Counted from the stretch's first letter, positions 23,859-33,531 are shown. The stretch is 64,000 bases of DNA from Planctomycetota bacterium (GCA_014237855.1 JABACD010000015.1:62001-126000); one strand, 5' to 3'. Notes: generated from the sequence alone by a model not told the origin. A program made the numbers and translations.

Positions 23859-26708
23859 ATGGCCATGCTGGGACATCTGCTGGAGTACTCCTCTGGATCG
23901 GTCAGTCAGCTGGGGGCGTTTCAGTGGCCTCTCCTTGCTGCCGGTGACAGGAGAGGAAGAACGGAGCGCTCTGTCTTGACCTTCTCTTCCCCCCTTGGAT
24001 CGGTCCCGATGTCGGAGTTCCTTCACTGGGACGAGGAGGGCCTGGATGAGCGCTCTCGGGAGGCTGTCGAGCAGGCTCGAAAGCTGAATGCCGTTGCCCC
24101 AGGAGAGTTCGATGTGGAGGGCCTGCGGGAGGAGTACGAGGCCGAGACTCGCGTTCGGGCCGGAGGGGCCATCGAGGACCTTCTGGTCCACCACCTTCGC
24201 GCGGTCTATGGCGGTACGAGCTTCTTGCCGTTACCGCCGCCACGATTCAGCGTCCAATCTGCCTGGGAGGTGTTGAGTCTGATTCGAGAGGGTCGACCCT
24301 CTCTTCCAGGAGTACCGGAGCCGGGAGAGACGCCCGTGAACGTGGCAGGGCGACTCCTGGAGGGGCTCTGTCGATTGAGCTGGGATGCTGGTGCGCTGGA
24401 GCTCTGGCGCGCTCGCCTCCAGCATGCCCACTCGGGAGCGCGAGCCGGCGAGAGTGCTTTCCGCTCGCGACTCGAGACGCCCACAGATCTGGGGGAGCAC
24501 CAGCAGGTCGAGCTCTGGTTGGGGTGGGTCGCGAGCCTGCTCGACCGGGGCGCCCTACGTGAGGCGCGGCAGGTGCTGGCGAAGGGCCCGAGGTGCAGGG
24601 CGGCCGGGGTTGACCAGCGTCCCCAGCTGTTGAAGCTCTGGACTGGTGTGCTCGCGGGCGACCTGGGTTCTGTCGAGGAGCTTCACGAACATGGTCCTCT
24701 CCCTGACACGGATCGTCCGCAGTGCCTCGTGGAATTGACCGGGCACTGGCCGGAGGCCAGAGCTTGTCTGGGAGAGGCCAGGGTCGAAGAGTTGGCCGCT
24801 TGCCGCAGGGGAGACTGGACCCCGTGGCCTGGAGGGGGTGCCTTGATTTCGAGGGAGGAGGTCGGCGCTCGTGTGCTGGCGGTGTTTGCCTTCGGAGAAG
24901 GGCGGCGGGTGGAGATGATGCATGCAGACATCCCCAAGGATCTGCGTGCCGGGCTTTGCCCCTGGGCCTCGGATCGGGAGGCGGCCTGCTTCGAGCGCTG
25001 CCACCCCGAGCACGGTCTGGTGATCGAGGCGACCCCCAGGGTCGAACACGGACGGGGTCTCTCGAGCGCCCTGTCGTCCCGCTCGGTCGCTCTGGTGCTT
25101 GCCCCTGTCCACGACGCGGAAGGAGAGGTTGCAGGGTGGGTGCACCTCGAGTGGGCACATCATCTGGTTCCGGATGCGGCGCGCCTGTCGGCGATCGCTG
25201 ATTCCTGGAAGGATCGAGTGCTGAGCTCCCGCAGCCGAGCTGAACCTTCGAGCCGATGGAGGCTTGGCGGTGGCACCCACTGGGGGACAGCTCAGCGACC
25301 TCGGGAGTCCATGGGCAACCTGAGGCGCTGGGGCAAGATCGATGAGGAGCCTGCCCGGAGACTGTGCGCGGAAGCCTTCGAGTCGCTGGTGGACGAGCTG
25401 GGATTGAAGCTATCCCAGAGGAGCTGGTGGGGGCTCACTCGAGTCAGGGGAGAGGTGCTGGTGGCAGCGACCGGCGGGCAGGGGCTCAGACAGTTGCCAT
25501 TCCAGGCTGGTGGAGGTCATGGCATCGATCGCTGCCTCGGCTCAGGGGGAGTCGTGGTCTTCGAGGAACCCGACCAGCAGCTCTCGATCCATGGGGGAAG
25601 CTCATCTGGAATCGTCCTCCCTCTGATGCTGGGAAAGCGGGTGGTGGGGTTGCTGGCGATCGAGTCGAGCCGTCGGAGAGACTTTCGCCTTGAGGAGAGC
25701 GAGCGACTCTCCCGGGTCGTCTCAGCTCACGCCTTGAGAGTATCGCTGGCCTTGTTCAGGGCCTGGCACCTGCAGTTCTTCGGCTTCGACCTCCACTTTG
25801 ATCCGGACGAGCCCGGCTTTCGAGAGTTTGCCGACGACATCAGGTCAGCCGGGCGGTCTCGGGTTCCCGTGCTCCTGAGTGGTCCCCCGGGAGCTGGCAA
25901 GCACATCATCGCACGCTGGATTTACTGGGAGTCCGGTGGGATCGATGGCATCGAGTTGCACCGATGTGGAGATCCACGTCAGGAACTGGCGGACCAGGCC
26001 GGAATTCGAAAGCGCCTTGATGACGAGGGTGGCTGCCTGCTCCTCGAGGGGCTGGCGAGGCTCTCTCTCGATGAGCAGTTACAGCTCAGCTCCTTCCTGG
26101 AGAGGGCAAACCTGCGGCGTTCAGGGGGCTCCAGTCAGAGGGATGCACGCATGTTGCTGATGGTCAGTAACACGGGGGTTTCAGAAGCCCTTGCCCAGGG
26201 AGAGCTGTCCAAGGAGCTGGCCGACCGACTTGGTCGATTCGAGATTCGGGTTCCAGCACTTGCCGCGAGGCGTACAGGACTCGTCGGACTCATTTCCTAC
26301 TTCGCCGAGCGCTTCTCGAGAGAGCAAGGGCGCAAGACACCCGAGTTCGAGGACTCGGCCATGGCCTTGCTCTGGCGTCAGCCCTGGGAGGGAAACCTAC
26401 GTGAGCTGGAGGGCCTGTTGTTCCGACTGGTCTTGTTCTGTACCCAGCCGATGATTGGTGTCCGTGAATTGCGAGCGGTTGCCAGGCGAGCCGGCCTCAA
26501 GCTCGTGGAGAAGCTGCCGCTGAAGCGTCCATCGCGATTCGAGGTCGTTCAAGCGCTGCGCTCGACTTCGAAGAGCTCGGGGGCAATCAACAAGCGGCGC
26601 GCCGCCCTCTACCTGGGATGGGATCCCGACACCCTTGCTGCTCGCCTGGGTGCTCTCGGTTTGGATGAGGCGAGTCTGGAGGAAGAACCCGGCTCATGGG
26701 GCTCTTGA
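23859..26708 (+). CDS. Degenerate NtrC-like AAA+ protein with GAF domain and long N-terminal region
   Basis: A 949-residue cytoplasmic regulator. Residues about 50-470 are helical with no domain I recognise. About 500-640 resembles a GAF domain (the VVGLLAIESSRRRDFRLEESERL end). From about 655 comes an AAA+ core of NtrC type: Walker A GPPGAGKH (675-682), Walker B position GGCLLLEGL (724-732), R-finger region ADRLGRFEIRVPAL, sensor-II PWEGNLRELEGLL, and a C-terminal helical domain. Only about 49 residues separate Walker A and B, and the GAFTGA loop that contacts sigma-54 is absent. The usual catalytic acid pair of Walker B is replaced by Glu-Gly. An activating role at sigma-54 promoters is unlikely. 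ATG 24009 (MSEFLHW) is an alternative start. Confidence 0.75.
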   Translation: MAMLGHLLEYSSGSVSQLGAFQWPLLAAGDRRGRTERSVLTFSSPLGSVPMSEFLHWDEEGLDERSREAVEQARKLNAVAPGEFDVEGLREEYEAETRVRAGGAIEDLLVHHLRAVYGGTSFLPLPPPRFSVQSAWEVLSLIREGRPSLPGVPEPGETPVNVAGRLLEGLCRLSWDAGALELWRARLQHAHSGARAGESAFRSRLETPTDLGEHQQVELWLGWVASLLDRGALREARQVLAKGPRCRAAGVDQRPQLLKLWTGVLAGDLGSVEELHEHGPLPDTDRPQCLVELTGHWPEARACLGEARVEELAACRRGDWTPWPGGGALISREEVGARVLAVFAFGEGRRVEMMHADIPKDLRAGLCPWASDREAACFERCHPEHGLVIEATPRVEHGRGLSSALSSRSVALVLAPVHDAEGEVAGWVHLEWAHHLVPDAARLSAIADSWKDRVLSSRSRAEPSSRWRLGGGTHWGTAQRPRESMGNLRRWGKIDEEPARRLCAEAFESLVDELGLKLSQRSWWGLTRVRGEVLVAATGGQGLRQLPFQAGGGHGIDRCLGSGGVVVFEEPDQQLSIHGGSSSGIVLPLMLGKRVVGLLAIESSRRRDFRLEESERLSRVVSAHALRVSLALFRAWHLQFFGFDLHFDPDEPGFREFADDIRSAGRSRVPVLLSGPPGAGKHIIARWIYWESGGIDGIELHRCGDPRQELADQAGIRKRLDDEGGCLLLEGLARLSLDEQLQLSSFLERANLRRSGGSSQRDARMLLMVSNTGVSEALAQGELSKELADRLGRFEIRVPALAARRTGLVGLISYFAERFSREQGRKTPEFEDSAMALLWRQPWEGNLRELEGLLFRLVLFCTQPMIGVRELRAVARRAGLKLVEKLPLKRPSRFEVVQALRSTSKSSGAINKRRAALYLGWDPDTLAARLGALGLDEASLEEEPGSWGS

Positions 26709-26804
26709 GGGCGGATAGAGGCCATTGGGCCATCGCCGTGGCGGGAGATTCGGGTTACCCTCGGACTGGTTCTCCCACCCCGCATTTCCTCACCCTCTCC
26801 ACTC

Positions 26805-28424
26805 ATGACTCCGCTTTCCAAGCAGAGCTGGCGCATCCACCTGCGTGCCCTCCTGTTTCTGATGCTTGTTCCGGCCACTGCACTTGCCCAGTGGGATCCG
26901 AACAATGGCTTGTGGGGAAAGAAGGACTCGGTGAACGTGAGGGTCATGACCTTCAACGTGCAGGACGGCTTGTGTTCCACCAACCCCAAGCTCGAAGGTC
27001 AGAACAACTGGTGTGCAATTGCACGCTCCATCGCCGCCTTCCAACCCGATGTCTTGCTCTTGCAGGAGTGTGGAGACAACTCCGGGAACGGTACGGGCAG
27101 CGGAGTCGACTCGACCTCGAACCTGTCGACGGTCATCAGTCGGCTGATGACCGGGGGCACAGATCCCTTCCTGGGGGGGCTGGTGACGTCCTACGTGGCC
27201 AAGTATGCGCCGGGGTACAACCTGCCTCACATCTACGTCACCACTGACAACGATGGTTTCAATCGAAACGTGATCGCCTCGAGGTATCCGTTCACGGACC
27301 TGAACGGAGATACGCGCTCCACCTACGCGGACATCCCGGTCAATACGGGAGATGTCTACGCACCCGGTGGTTCGGGGGGAATTCGAGGGGTTCAGCTGGC
27401 TGAGATAGACCTGCCAGACGGTACCTACCCGGGGGACCTCGTCGTGGCCAACATGCACTTGAAGGCTGGCGGTGGGGCGAGCAACCATGACCAGAGGGTC
27501 ACTGCAGCTCGTAACACGGCCTACATCCTCGACTACTGGTACAACGGCGCCGGGACCGGTGTTCCTGACCCCAATGGGAAGATTGCAGACTCGCCGGCGG
27601 CCTCGCAGATTCTCGACCCCTCGACTCCGATCGTGCTGGGGGGGGACTGGAATGAGGACGAGATCACCAATGGCACCAAGGGGCCCGCAGAGTGGCTGAC
27701 TCGTGCGGAGTTCACCGGTGGCACTGACGGCACCGATCGTGACCGATCGGACATGCTCTGGGACTCGGCCGTCCGGTTCTTCACCGGGAGCGACAATACA
27801 CAGAGCAGCAGCAAGCTCGACTACATCGCTTACCAGGACAGCATTCTCGACACGAGCGTCGAGACGGTCTTCGACAGCAACAGCACGCCTCTCGACAAGC
27901 TTCCTGCCGAACTCTCCGGCTTCCCCAACCCCACGCTGGTCAGCACGGTCGCCTCGGACCACAAGCCGGTGATCGTCGATCTGCGATTCCCGCAGGCCTG
28001 TCCGGACCCGGTCAACTTCTGCGTCTCGACGGGCAACTCCTCCGGGAATGCTTGCTTCATGGGCTTTACCGGTAGTGCTGGCCTCGCGGCCAATGACCTG
28101 ACCTTGGTGGCCAGCGGCGCCCCACAGAACACCTTCGGCATCTTCTTCTATGGCGCTGGGCAGGCCTTTGTCTCCTTCGGAGACGGCTTCCGCTGTGTCT
28201 CGGCAGGCGGGGCGGGGATCTTCCGTCTGCCTCCGGCCCAGCTGACAAGCATCTTTGGTGATGCCCTGCGCGCCGTTGACTATGGCGCTCCGCCAGCGAA
28301 TGCCGGAGCGGGGCAGCTGACGGCAGGCTCCAGCTGGAACTTCCAGTTCTGGTTCCGAGATGTGCTCGCCGGTGGCGCCGGCTTCAACCTGTCGGACGGG
28401 CTGTCGGTCACCTTCTGTCCGTAG
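26805..28424 (+). CDS. Secreted endonuclease/exonuclease/phosphatase-family protein with a C-terminal FGDG/RD domain
   Basis: A 539-residue secreted protein. A signal peptide ends near TALAQ (residue about 28). Residues about 40-395 are an EEP fold: MTFNVQD start, Glu in LLQEC, NMHLKAGG, GGDWNEDE and the SDHKPVIVD catalytic His. Nucleic acid, phosphoinositide or sphingomyelin could be the substrate. The last 130 residues form a separate domain with SGAPQNTFGIFFYG, SFGDGFRCV, WNFQFWFRDV, GFNLSDGLSVTFCP. The VCBS protein at 34973-37294 ends in a similar domain. No LPXTG or PEP-CTERM signal is seen. Upstream is the AAA+ gene, 96 bases away. Confidence 0.85.
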   Translation: MTPLSKQSWRIHLRALLFLMLVPATALAQWDPNNGLWGKKDSVNVRVMTFNVQDGLCSTNPKLEGQNNWCAIARSIAAFQPDVLLLQECGDNSGNGTGSGVDSTSNLSTVISRLMTGGTDPFLGGLVTSYVAKYAPGYNLPHIYVTTDNDGFNRNVIASRYPFTDLNGDTRSTYADIPVNTGDVYAPGGSGGIRGVQLAEIDLPDGTYPGDLVVANMHLKAGGGASNHDQRVTAARNTAYILDYWYNGAGTGVPDPNGKIADSPAASQILDPSTPIVLGGDWNEDEITNGTKGPAEWLTRAEFTGGTDGTDRDRSDMLWDSAVRFFTGSDNTQSSSKLDYIAYQDSILDTSVETVFDSNSTPLDKLPAELSGFPNPTLVSTVASDHKPVIVDLRFPQACPDPVNFCVSTGNSSGNACFMGFTGSAGLAANDLTLVASGAPQNTFGIFFYGAGQAFVSFGDGFRCVSAGGAGIFRLPPAQLTSIFGDALRAVDYGAPPANAGAGQLTAGSSWNFQFWFRDVLAGGAGFNLSDGLSVTFCP

Positions 28425-28436
28425 GGCGGCCTGGCC

Positions 28437-29810
28437 ATGAGCTCGCCGAAGTCGGGGAGTCGAGAATTGCCAGGGCTCTACGACCCGGCCTTCGCATCCT
28501 GTTTTGTCGTGATCTCGGTGTGCCTCGTCCTCGTGGCGCGCACAGTCCCGGTCTGGCAGGAGATGACGCCCTTCCTTGGTTGGATGCTGCTGGCAGGGGC
28601 AGCATGGCTTGGGGCGGTCTGGCTGGCAAGTCGAGGTCGAGGTTCGATCGCACTCGTGGTGGTGGGTGCGGTCTTGATGCGAGGGGTTGGGCTGTCGAGC
28701 TGGCCGGATGCTAGCGATGATATCTACCGATATGCCTGGGAAGGGGCGCTTGTTGGTGAGGGAATCAGCCCCTATGCCCTTGCTCCTGACTCAGCGGAGC
28801 TCGATGAAGTGCGCGCCCAGATGCCCGGCATCTTCGAGGCGATGAACAACCCTGGCATCAGCGCTGCTTACCCTCCGGTAACCCAGGCAGCTTGCGCTGT
28901 GGCCGTGCGGATGGCGAAGGCTCTCGACCACGAGGTCCTGTGGTCACTTCGGTTGTTCTTCACGCTGTGTGATCTGCTCGTGATCTTGCCGCTGTGCGTG
29001 CTCCTGAGGCGACTCGGAAGGCCAGCGGTCATGGTGGTCGGGTGGGCCTGGTGTCCCTTGGTCGTGCTCGAGTTCAGCGGCTCTGGACACTTCGATAGCC
29101 TGGGAATACTGCTCTTGCTCTCTGGGCTGGCCCTGGTCGGGGCCCTCTCCTCGGGGGCACGCAGGCTGGGTGCCTGTGCCCTGGGTGCGGCAGTCTCGGT
29201 GAAGTACTTGCCCCTGGCGGCGCTGCCCTTTGTCGCCAGGGAGAAGGGTGGGGCCGGCCGTGTTCTGCTGGCGCTTGCAGTCGCCCTCGCGAGCTTCACT
29301 CCCTTGATCTGGATGACTGGCGGCCTGACCGGGATCTTCGATGGTCTGGGGGCCTATGGGCTCCGCTGGCAGAGCAGCGGCATCATTCATCCATTCGTGG
29401 CGCAGATCGTGGAGCGCTTCCTCGACAGTGATGGGAGCCTTCTTGATGCCCGCCGCGTGACGCGGTTGATCCTGGGGGGCGTCTGGATGGGGGTGGCTGC
29501 CTGGGTCTGGCGGCGTCGTCTGAGCGCAGTGCGCTCCACGGGAATCCTGCTGGGTGCGTTCCTGATCCTCAGTCCGACCCTTCATCCCTGGTATGTGACC
29601 TGGATTGTGCCCTTCGTCGCGCTGCGCCCACAGCTGTCCTGGATGTGGTTGATCCTGACGATTCCCAGCTACTACGAGATCCTGGAGACTTGGAAGATCG
29701 AGGGAATCTGGGAACAATCCCCAGCCATGCACGCGCTGGTTGGGCTTCCTCTGCTCCTGCTTTTCATCATCGAGGGCTGGCGAGCCCGGCGCTCGACCGT
29801 GACCACTTGA
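28437..29810 (+). CDS. GT-C type membrane glycosyltransferase (GT87/DUF2029-like)
   Basis: A 457-residue polytopic membrane protein with about eleven hydrophobic segments. The first extracytoplasmic loop carries SDDIYRYAWEGALVGEGISPY, which has the acidic pair expected of polyprenol-phosphate-sugar-dependent GT-C enzymes. SHFD- and VKYLPLAALPF-like segments match the DUF2029/GT87 mannosyltransferase style. It would transfer a sugar from a lipid carrier to an envelope glycan on the outer face. It starts 13 bases after the secreted hydrolase gene and its stop overlaps the TTG start of queA, so the three genes are probably one transcript. Confidence 0.72.
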   Translation: MSSPKSGSRELPGLYDPAFASCFVVISVCLVLVARTVPVWQEMTPFLGWMLLAGAAWLGAVWLASRGRGSIALVVVGAVLMRGVGLSSWPDASDDIYRYAWEGALVGEGISPYALAPDSAELDEVRAQMPGIFEAMNNPGISAAYPPVTQAACAVAVRMAKALDHEVLWSLRLFFTLCDLLVILPLCVLLRRLGRPAVMVVGWAWCPLVVLEFSGSGHFDSLGILLLLSGLALVGALSSGARRLGACALGAAVSVKYLPLAALPFVAREKGGAGRVLLALAVALASFTPLIWMTGGLTGIFDGLGAYGLRWQSSGIIHPFVAQIVERFLDSDGSLLDARRVTRLILGGVWMGVAAWVWRRRLSAVRSTGILLGAFLILSPTLHPWYVTWIVPFVALRPQLSWMWLILTIPSYYEILETWKIEGIWEQSPAMHALVGLPLLLLFIIEGWRARRSTVTT

Positions 29811-30868
29811 ACCTCTCCGACTTCGACTACCAGCTCCCGATGGAGTGTGTTGCGCAGTTCCCCGCGGAGCCACGGGACGCAGCGCGCTTGCTCGTGCACC
29901 TGATTGGATCGGGCCAGACAGATCTGGACAGGGTCTCGGGGCTCGCGAAGCATCTACGAGCTGGGGACCTGCTCGTGCTCAACGACACCCGAGTGCTGCC
30001 AGCTCGAGTCATGGGCCGGCGCTCCACGGGCGGTTCGGTCGAGTTCCTCTTCGTGGAGCCAGGCCATACGGGCCAATGGCGTGCCATGGTCAGGCCTGCA
30101 AGGAAGCTCCGACCCGGTGAAGTGATCCTGGCCGGGGACGGGGCGATGGAGGTGACCATGGTCGAGCGGCTGAAGGGACATGACGGGGGCGGCTCACCGC
30201 TCTGGGAGGTTCAGGTGGCCTCGAAGACGGGCGGGGCGCAGGGGGTAGAGGAGCTGCTGGAGGCCCACGGTAGGATGCCCCTCCCGCCCTACATCGAGCG
30301 GGAGAGTGATGAGTCAGACCTCTCGCGCTACCAGACCGTCTACGCCCAGGAAGATGGGGCAGTGGCGGCGCCAACGGCCGGCCTGCACTTCACGCCAGAG
30401 CTGCTGTCCGAGCTGGTCGATGTCGGGGTGCAGTCGACAACCGTCACGCTGCATGTTGGTCTGGGCACCTTCTTGCCTGTCACCGAGGAGGTGATTGAGG
30501 ACCACGAGATGCACTCGGAGCGTTTTCGATTGACCACAGAGAGCGCCGAGCAGGTCGAGGCCTGTCGGGCTCGTGGGGGGCGCGTGATCGCAGTTGGGAC
30601 CACCAGTGTCAGGGTTCTCGAGGCCTGCAGCGATGGCTCTGGGCGCCTCGTTCCTGGTGTCGGCCGGACGGACATCTTCATCCGTCCTGGTTACGAGTTT
30701 CGCTCAGTCGATGGGCTCTTGACGAATTTTCACCTCCCCAAGAGCACGCTCTTGATGCTCGTTGCTGCTCTGGCCGGACGTGAGACCATTCTCTCGCTCT
30801 ATGAGCGGGCTATCGCCGAGGAGCTGCGCTTCTACAGCTATGGCGACGCGATGCTGCTCTTGCCTTGA
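29807..30868 (+). CDS. queA: S-adenosylmethionine:tRNA ribosyltransferase-isomerase QueA
   Basis: Makes epoxyqueuosine in tRNA by transferring and isomerising the ribosyl part of SAM onto the 7-aminomethyl-7-deazaguanine base at position 34. The 353-residue protein has all landmarks: LSDFDYQLP start, LVLNDTRVLPARV, QTVYAQEDGAVAAPTAGLHF, VTLHVGLGTFLPV, and the C-terminal NFHLPKSTLLMLVAAL. The start is TTG 29807, which overlaps the preceding stop (TTGA) and yields the family N-terminus; upstream in-frame sequence only shadows the glycosyltransferase. QueG, the enzyme for the next step, is encoded at 41143-42285. Confidence 0.95.
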   Translation: MNLSDFDYQLPMECVAQFPAEPRDAARLLVHLIGSGQTDLDRVSGLAKHLRAGDLLVLNDTRVLPARVMGRRSTGGSVEFLFVEPGHTGQWRAMVRPARKLRPGEVILAGDGAMEVTMVERLKGHDGGGSPLWEVQVASKTGGAQGVEELLEAHGRMPLPPYIERESDESDLSRYQTVYAQEDGAVAAPTAGLHFTPELLSELVDVGVQSTTVTLHVGLGTFLPVTEEVIEDHEMHSERFRLTTESAEQVEACRARGGRVIAVGTTSVRVLEACSDGSGRLVPGVGRTDIFIRPGYEFRSVDGLLTNFHLPKSTLLMLVAALAGRETILSLYERAIAEELRFYSYGDAMLLLP

Positions 30869-30994
30869 CCTGGGGGTCAGGTAATCACCAGGGAACTGGA
30901 ACCGGATCTGGGCAGCTAGCAGTCGTTTGTGAGTGCATGCCAGGGTCGGGGGTTGCCGTACGCAGGGTTCATGGGGTGAAGTATCGTCCATCTC

Positions 30995-32776
30995 ATGCGA
31001 ACGACCAATCATCTCGTCTTGTCCTTGCTCCTCGCGTCCACCCTGGGCTGCGGCGGACCCGAGGGTAGTAATTCCGACCAGGGTGTCGCCGATGCGAATA
31101 CTCCGGCAACTGGCACGAAGTCGACGCCTGCCGTGCAGATGGAGGAAGCTCAGGGTTACTTCCTGGTGGGGCGTGTCGCCGACCCCTGGGGGGATGGAAT
31201 CCCCGAGGCTCGTGTCTGGGTTGTCCCGAGTGGCGAGCCAGGAGACTCTCAGGCCATCGCCGAGACAGTATCGGACGATCAAGGTCGCTTCGAGGTCGAG
31301 GCGCCCGGGCCTGGGCCCTGGACGGTACACGCTCGTCATACCGAGCTTGGTATCCAGCGCGTCGAGCTACCCCTGCTCGCCCGCGGTGAGACCCGGCGAG
31401 TGCCGGACCTGAGGTTGATCGGAGAGGGTCGGATCGCCGGACGCCTGCTGGACGCTGCGAGAAATCCTCTCGCTGATGTGTCCATCCTGGCTTACTCGAA
31501 GAGTCTGCTGCATCAGGAGCTCTTCGGCACTGATGCGCAGTTCGATGTCGACAGCTTGCCGCTCTACCCTCCGCTGTTGGACAACCCGTTCTACGTGCGT
31601 GGCGAGGGCTTCAACTTCGTTGAGGTAACTACTGATTCGGATGGCGGCTTTCTCTTCGAGGGGTTGGCCCCCGGGGACTTTCTGATCTACGCGGTTCCTC
31701 TGGGGGGCGGCGCTTGGTCGAACCCGAAACGCTCCTGGTATGCGACTGGCTCCGAGGATCTCGAGTTGGTCTCACCCATGTGCAGCCTCGAGGTGTCAGT
31801 TGCCGATGATGGAGTGGCCTCTGCCTCCGCTGATGAGAGTCAGCGTCGCCGGCTCGGAGCGATTCTGGTGTTTCCGACCATACCAGCTGCCCGCGGAAGG
31901 GCAGCGATCCTGTCGCAAGCTCGAGAGGTTCACGGCAGCGAGCGAAACGTCTTCTGGCTGGATCCTGGTCAGTACATCATACGGGGGGTCACCTTTCCCC
32001 CGATGGGGCAGTGGGGCCTGACCTTACACGCCGAGACCCTGGTGGAGATCGTCCCGGGGGAGGCAACGAAGGCAGTTGAATTACGCTTTGCTCCTCAGGA
32101 CCGGCCGAGTGGAAGGTTGAAGGTGAATGTGACTGTGCCCGAGAGCTTCGCCGTGCCCGAAAAATTCCACTTCCTGACCGTGGAGACCGGGCAGCCCATC
32201 GAGGTCTCGTCCTTCAGTCCATTTCCCGAGCCTCGCTATGGAGAGTGGTTGGAGGTTCCCGAGGGAGAGTATCTCGTCGCGCTCAAGCCGTTCGAGGACT
32301 TCACCGGGCGACACGAAGTCGTCGATATGGCCAACATCTACCGGCGTGTCGTGGTCGAGGCTGGCAAGGACACCGAAGTGACACTCGACTCGACCTTTGG
32401 AGGTCGATTCCGTCTGAAGCTGAGTGCGGATCGGTTCATGCTGGGCAAGGACTTGCTAGCCAATGAGGAGGCCCTCAGTGGGGAGTGGGAGTCAAACCTG
32501 CGGCAGCTGTCAAAGGAGGCAGGTGCAACCATTGCCCTGCATCGTGATGATGGTGGTCCGACCTTGGAGTTGCGCCTGTCTGATCCTGTGGATCTGCTCG
32601 GTCAGCGACGGAAACGCATGCTACCCGGAGAGCTGTTCGAGAACTTCGAGCCCGTCGAACCGGGGGATTACACGCTGTGGGTTCTACTCGAGGGCTTCGA
32701 CCCGCTTGAACTGCCGGTCACGATCCGAGAGAGAGGGACGACAGACGTCAGCGGGCACCTGATCGAATCGCAATGA
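30995..32776 (+). CDS. Large lipoprotein with carboxypeptidase-regulatory-like domains
   Basis: A 593-residue exported protein. The hydrophobic N-terminus ends at TLGC (Cys19) in a lipobox-like context, followed by a Gly/Ser/Asp-rich linker. Two beta-sandwich regions of the CarboxypepD_reg/DUF4198 style follow. The first is VGRVADPWGDGIPEARVWV (about 55-130). The second is GRLLDAARNPLADVSILAY, with TTDSDGGFLFEGLAPGDFLIYAV near 210-235. More such strands recur later (EGEYLVALKPF, PGDYTLWVLLEG). No catalytic motif is visible. A surface or periplasmic scaffold is the most that can be said. Single gene, convergent with the thiamine-phosphate-synthase-like gene. Confidence 0.7.
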   Translation: MRTTNHLVLSLLLASTLGCGGPEGSNSDQGVADANTPATGTKSTPAVQMEEAQGYFLVGRVADPWGDGIPEARVWVVPSGEPGDSQAIAETVSDDQGRFEVEAPGPGPWTVHARHTELGIQRVELPLLARGETRRVPDLRLIGEGRIAGRLLDAARNPLADVSILAYSKSLLHQELFGTDAQFDVDSLPLYPPLLDNPFYVRGEGFNFVEVTTDSDGGFLFEGLAPGDFLIYAVPLGGGAWSNPKRSWYATGSEDLELVSPMCSLEVSVADDGVASASADESQRRRLGAILVFPTIPAARGRAAILSQAREVHGSERNVFWLDPGQYIIRGVTFPPMGQWGLTLHAETLVEIVPGEATKAVELRFAPQDRPSGRLKVNVTVPESFAVPEKFHFLTVETGQPIEVSSFSPFPEPRYGEWLEVPEGEYLVALKPFEDFTGRHEVVDMANIYRRVVVEAGKDTEVTLDSTFGGRFRLKLSADRFMLGKDLLANEEALSGEWESNLRQLSKEAGATIALHRDDGGPTLELRLSDPVDLLGQRRKRMLPGELFENFEPVEPGDYTLWVLLEGFDPLELPVTIRERGTTDVSGHLIESQ

Positions 32777-32790
32777 GGCCCGCGCGAAGG

Positions 32791-33513
32791 TCACCTGGAA
32801 CGACTGAGGAGCTCGCGTAGCTGCCTTGCCGCAGCTCTCGGGTCGTCGGACCCCAGTAGTGCAGCACTGGCGGCTGCCCGACCAACTTCGGATAGGGTGT
32901 TAGCGTTCATGAGGTCGATCCCTCCGATGGGGAACAGGGGTAGGGCAGAGCCTGCGTCTGCAACCCAGGCAATCTCCGGCCCGAGCCCCTGCTGGTAGCC
33001 CTTGGTGGTGGTTGCGAAGATAGGGCCGAAGCCAATGTAGTCGGCACCGGAGTCACCTGCTTGGACGACCTCGTTCACGTCGTGGGTGGAGATTCCGATC
33101 AGAGCATCTGCTCCGAGTTGACGACGAGCTTCAGCCACCGGTAGGTCGTGGCGTCCGAGGTGGACTCCTGCACATCCTGCATCGCGTAGAGCGAGAGCGA
33201 CGTCAACACGGTCATCAACGAGTACTGGTGGCGGCTCGGGGAGGCTGGCGAGAGCGGATAGGATTCGATTGCACCACTCAAAGCTGTCTCGAGCCTCGGC
33301 AGGGGGGCCGGGTGCACCTGGGTATTGCGGTGTCAGCTCCGCAGCCATCTTGCCAGCTGCCTTGATACGCACCTGGATCAGGTCGACTTCCGGCGCGAGC
33401 TCCAGCAGAACTTCAAGTGGCTCCGCGGCTCTACATAGTTCGGGAGTGAACAGGAGCATCAGCTCTGCTTCGCGGAGGCACGAGCGCCGGTCTTCACCAT
33501 CGTATCGAATCAA
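32791..33513 (-). CDS. Thiamine-phosphate synthase-like protein (ThiE/TenI fold)
   Basis: A 240-residue TIM-barrel protein of the ThiE/TenI family. LLFTPELC opens the barrel; IQVRIKA takes the place of the usual QLR-x-K strand; LVDDRVDVALALRDAGCAGV leads to HLGRHDLPVAEARRQLG; and GISTHDVNEVVQA, DYIGFGPIFATTTKG and LFPIGGID follow. These cover the pyrophosphate and thiazole binding loops, so ThiE activity (HMP-PP plus thiazole phosphate) is plausible. No other thiamine gene is nearby. It starts 18 bases after an ArsM-like methyltransferase gene, so the two form an operon. The first 18 residues look atypical; MLLFTP (about 33459) may be the real start. Confidence 0.78.
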   Translation of the reverse strand: MIRYDGEDRRSCLREAELMLLFTPELCRAAEPLEVLLELAPEVDLIQVRIKAAGKMAAELTPQYPGAPGPPAEARDSFEWCNRILSALASLPEPPPVLVDDRVDVALALRDAGCAGVHLGRHDLPVAEARRQLGADALIGISTHDVNEVVQAGDSGADYIGFGPIFATTTKGYQQGLGPEIAWVADAGSALPLFPIGGIDLMNANTLSEVGRAAASAALLGSDDPRAAARQLRELLSRSR

Positions 33514-33531
33514 GCTCAGCTCCCTGTCGGT

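Noticed and set aside
23859..26708. NtrC-like gene as a classical sigma-54 activator
   Set aside because: The GAFTGA loop and Walker B acids are missing.
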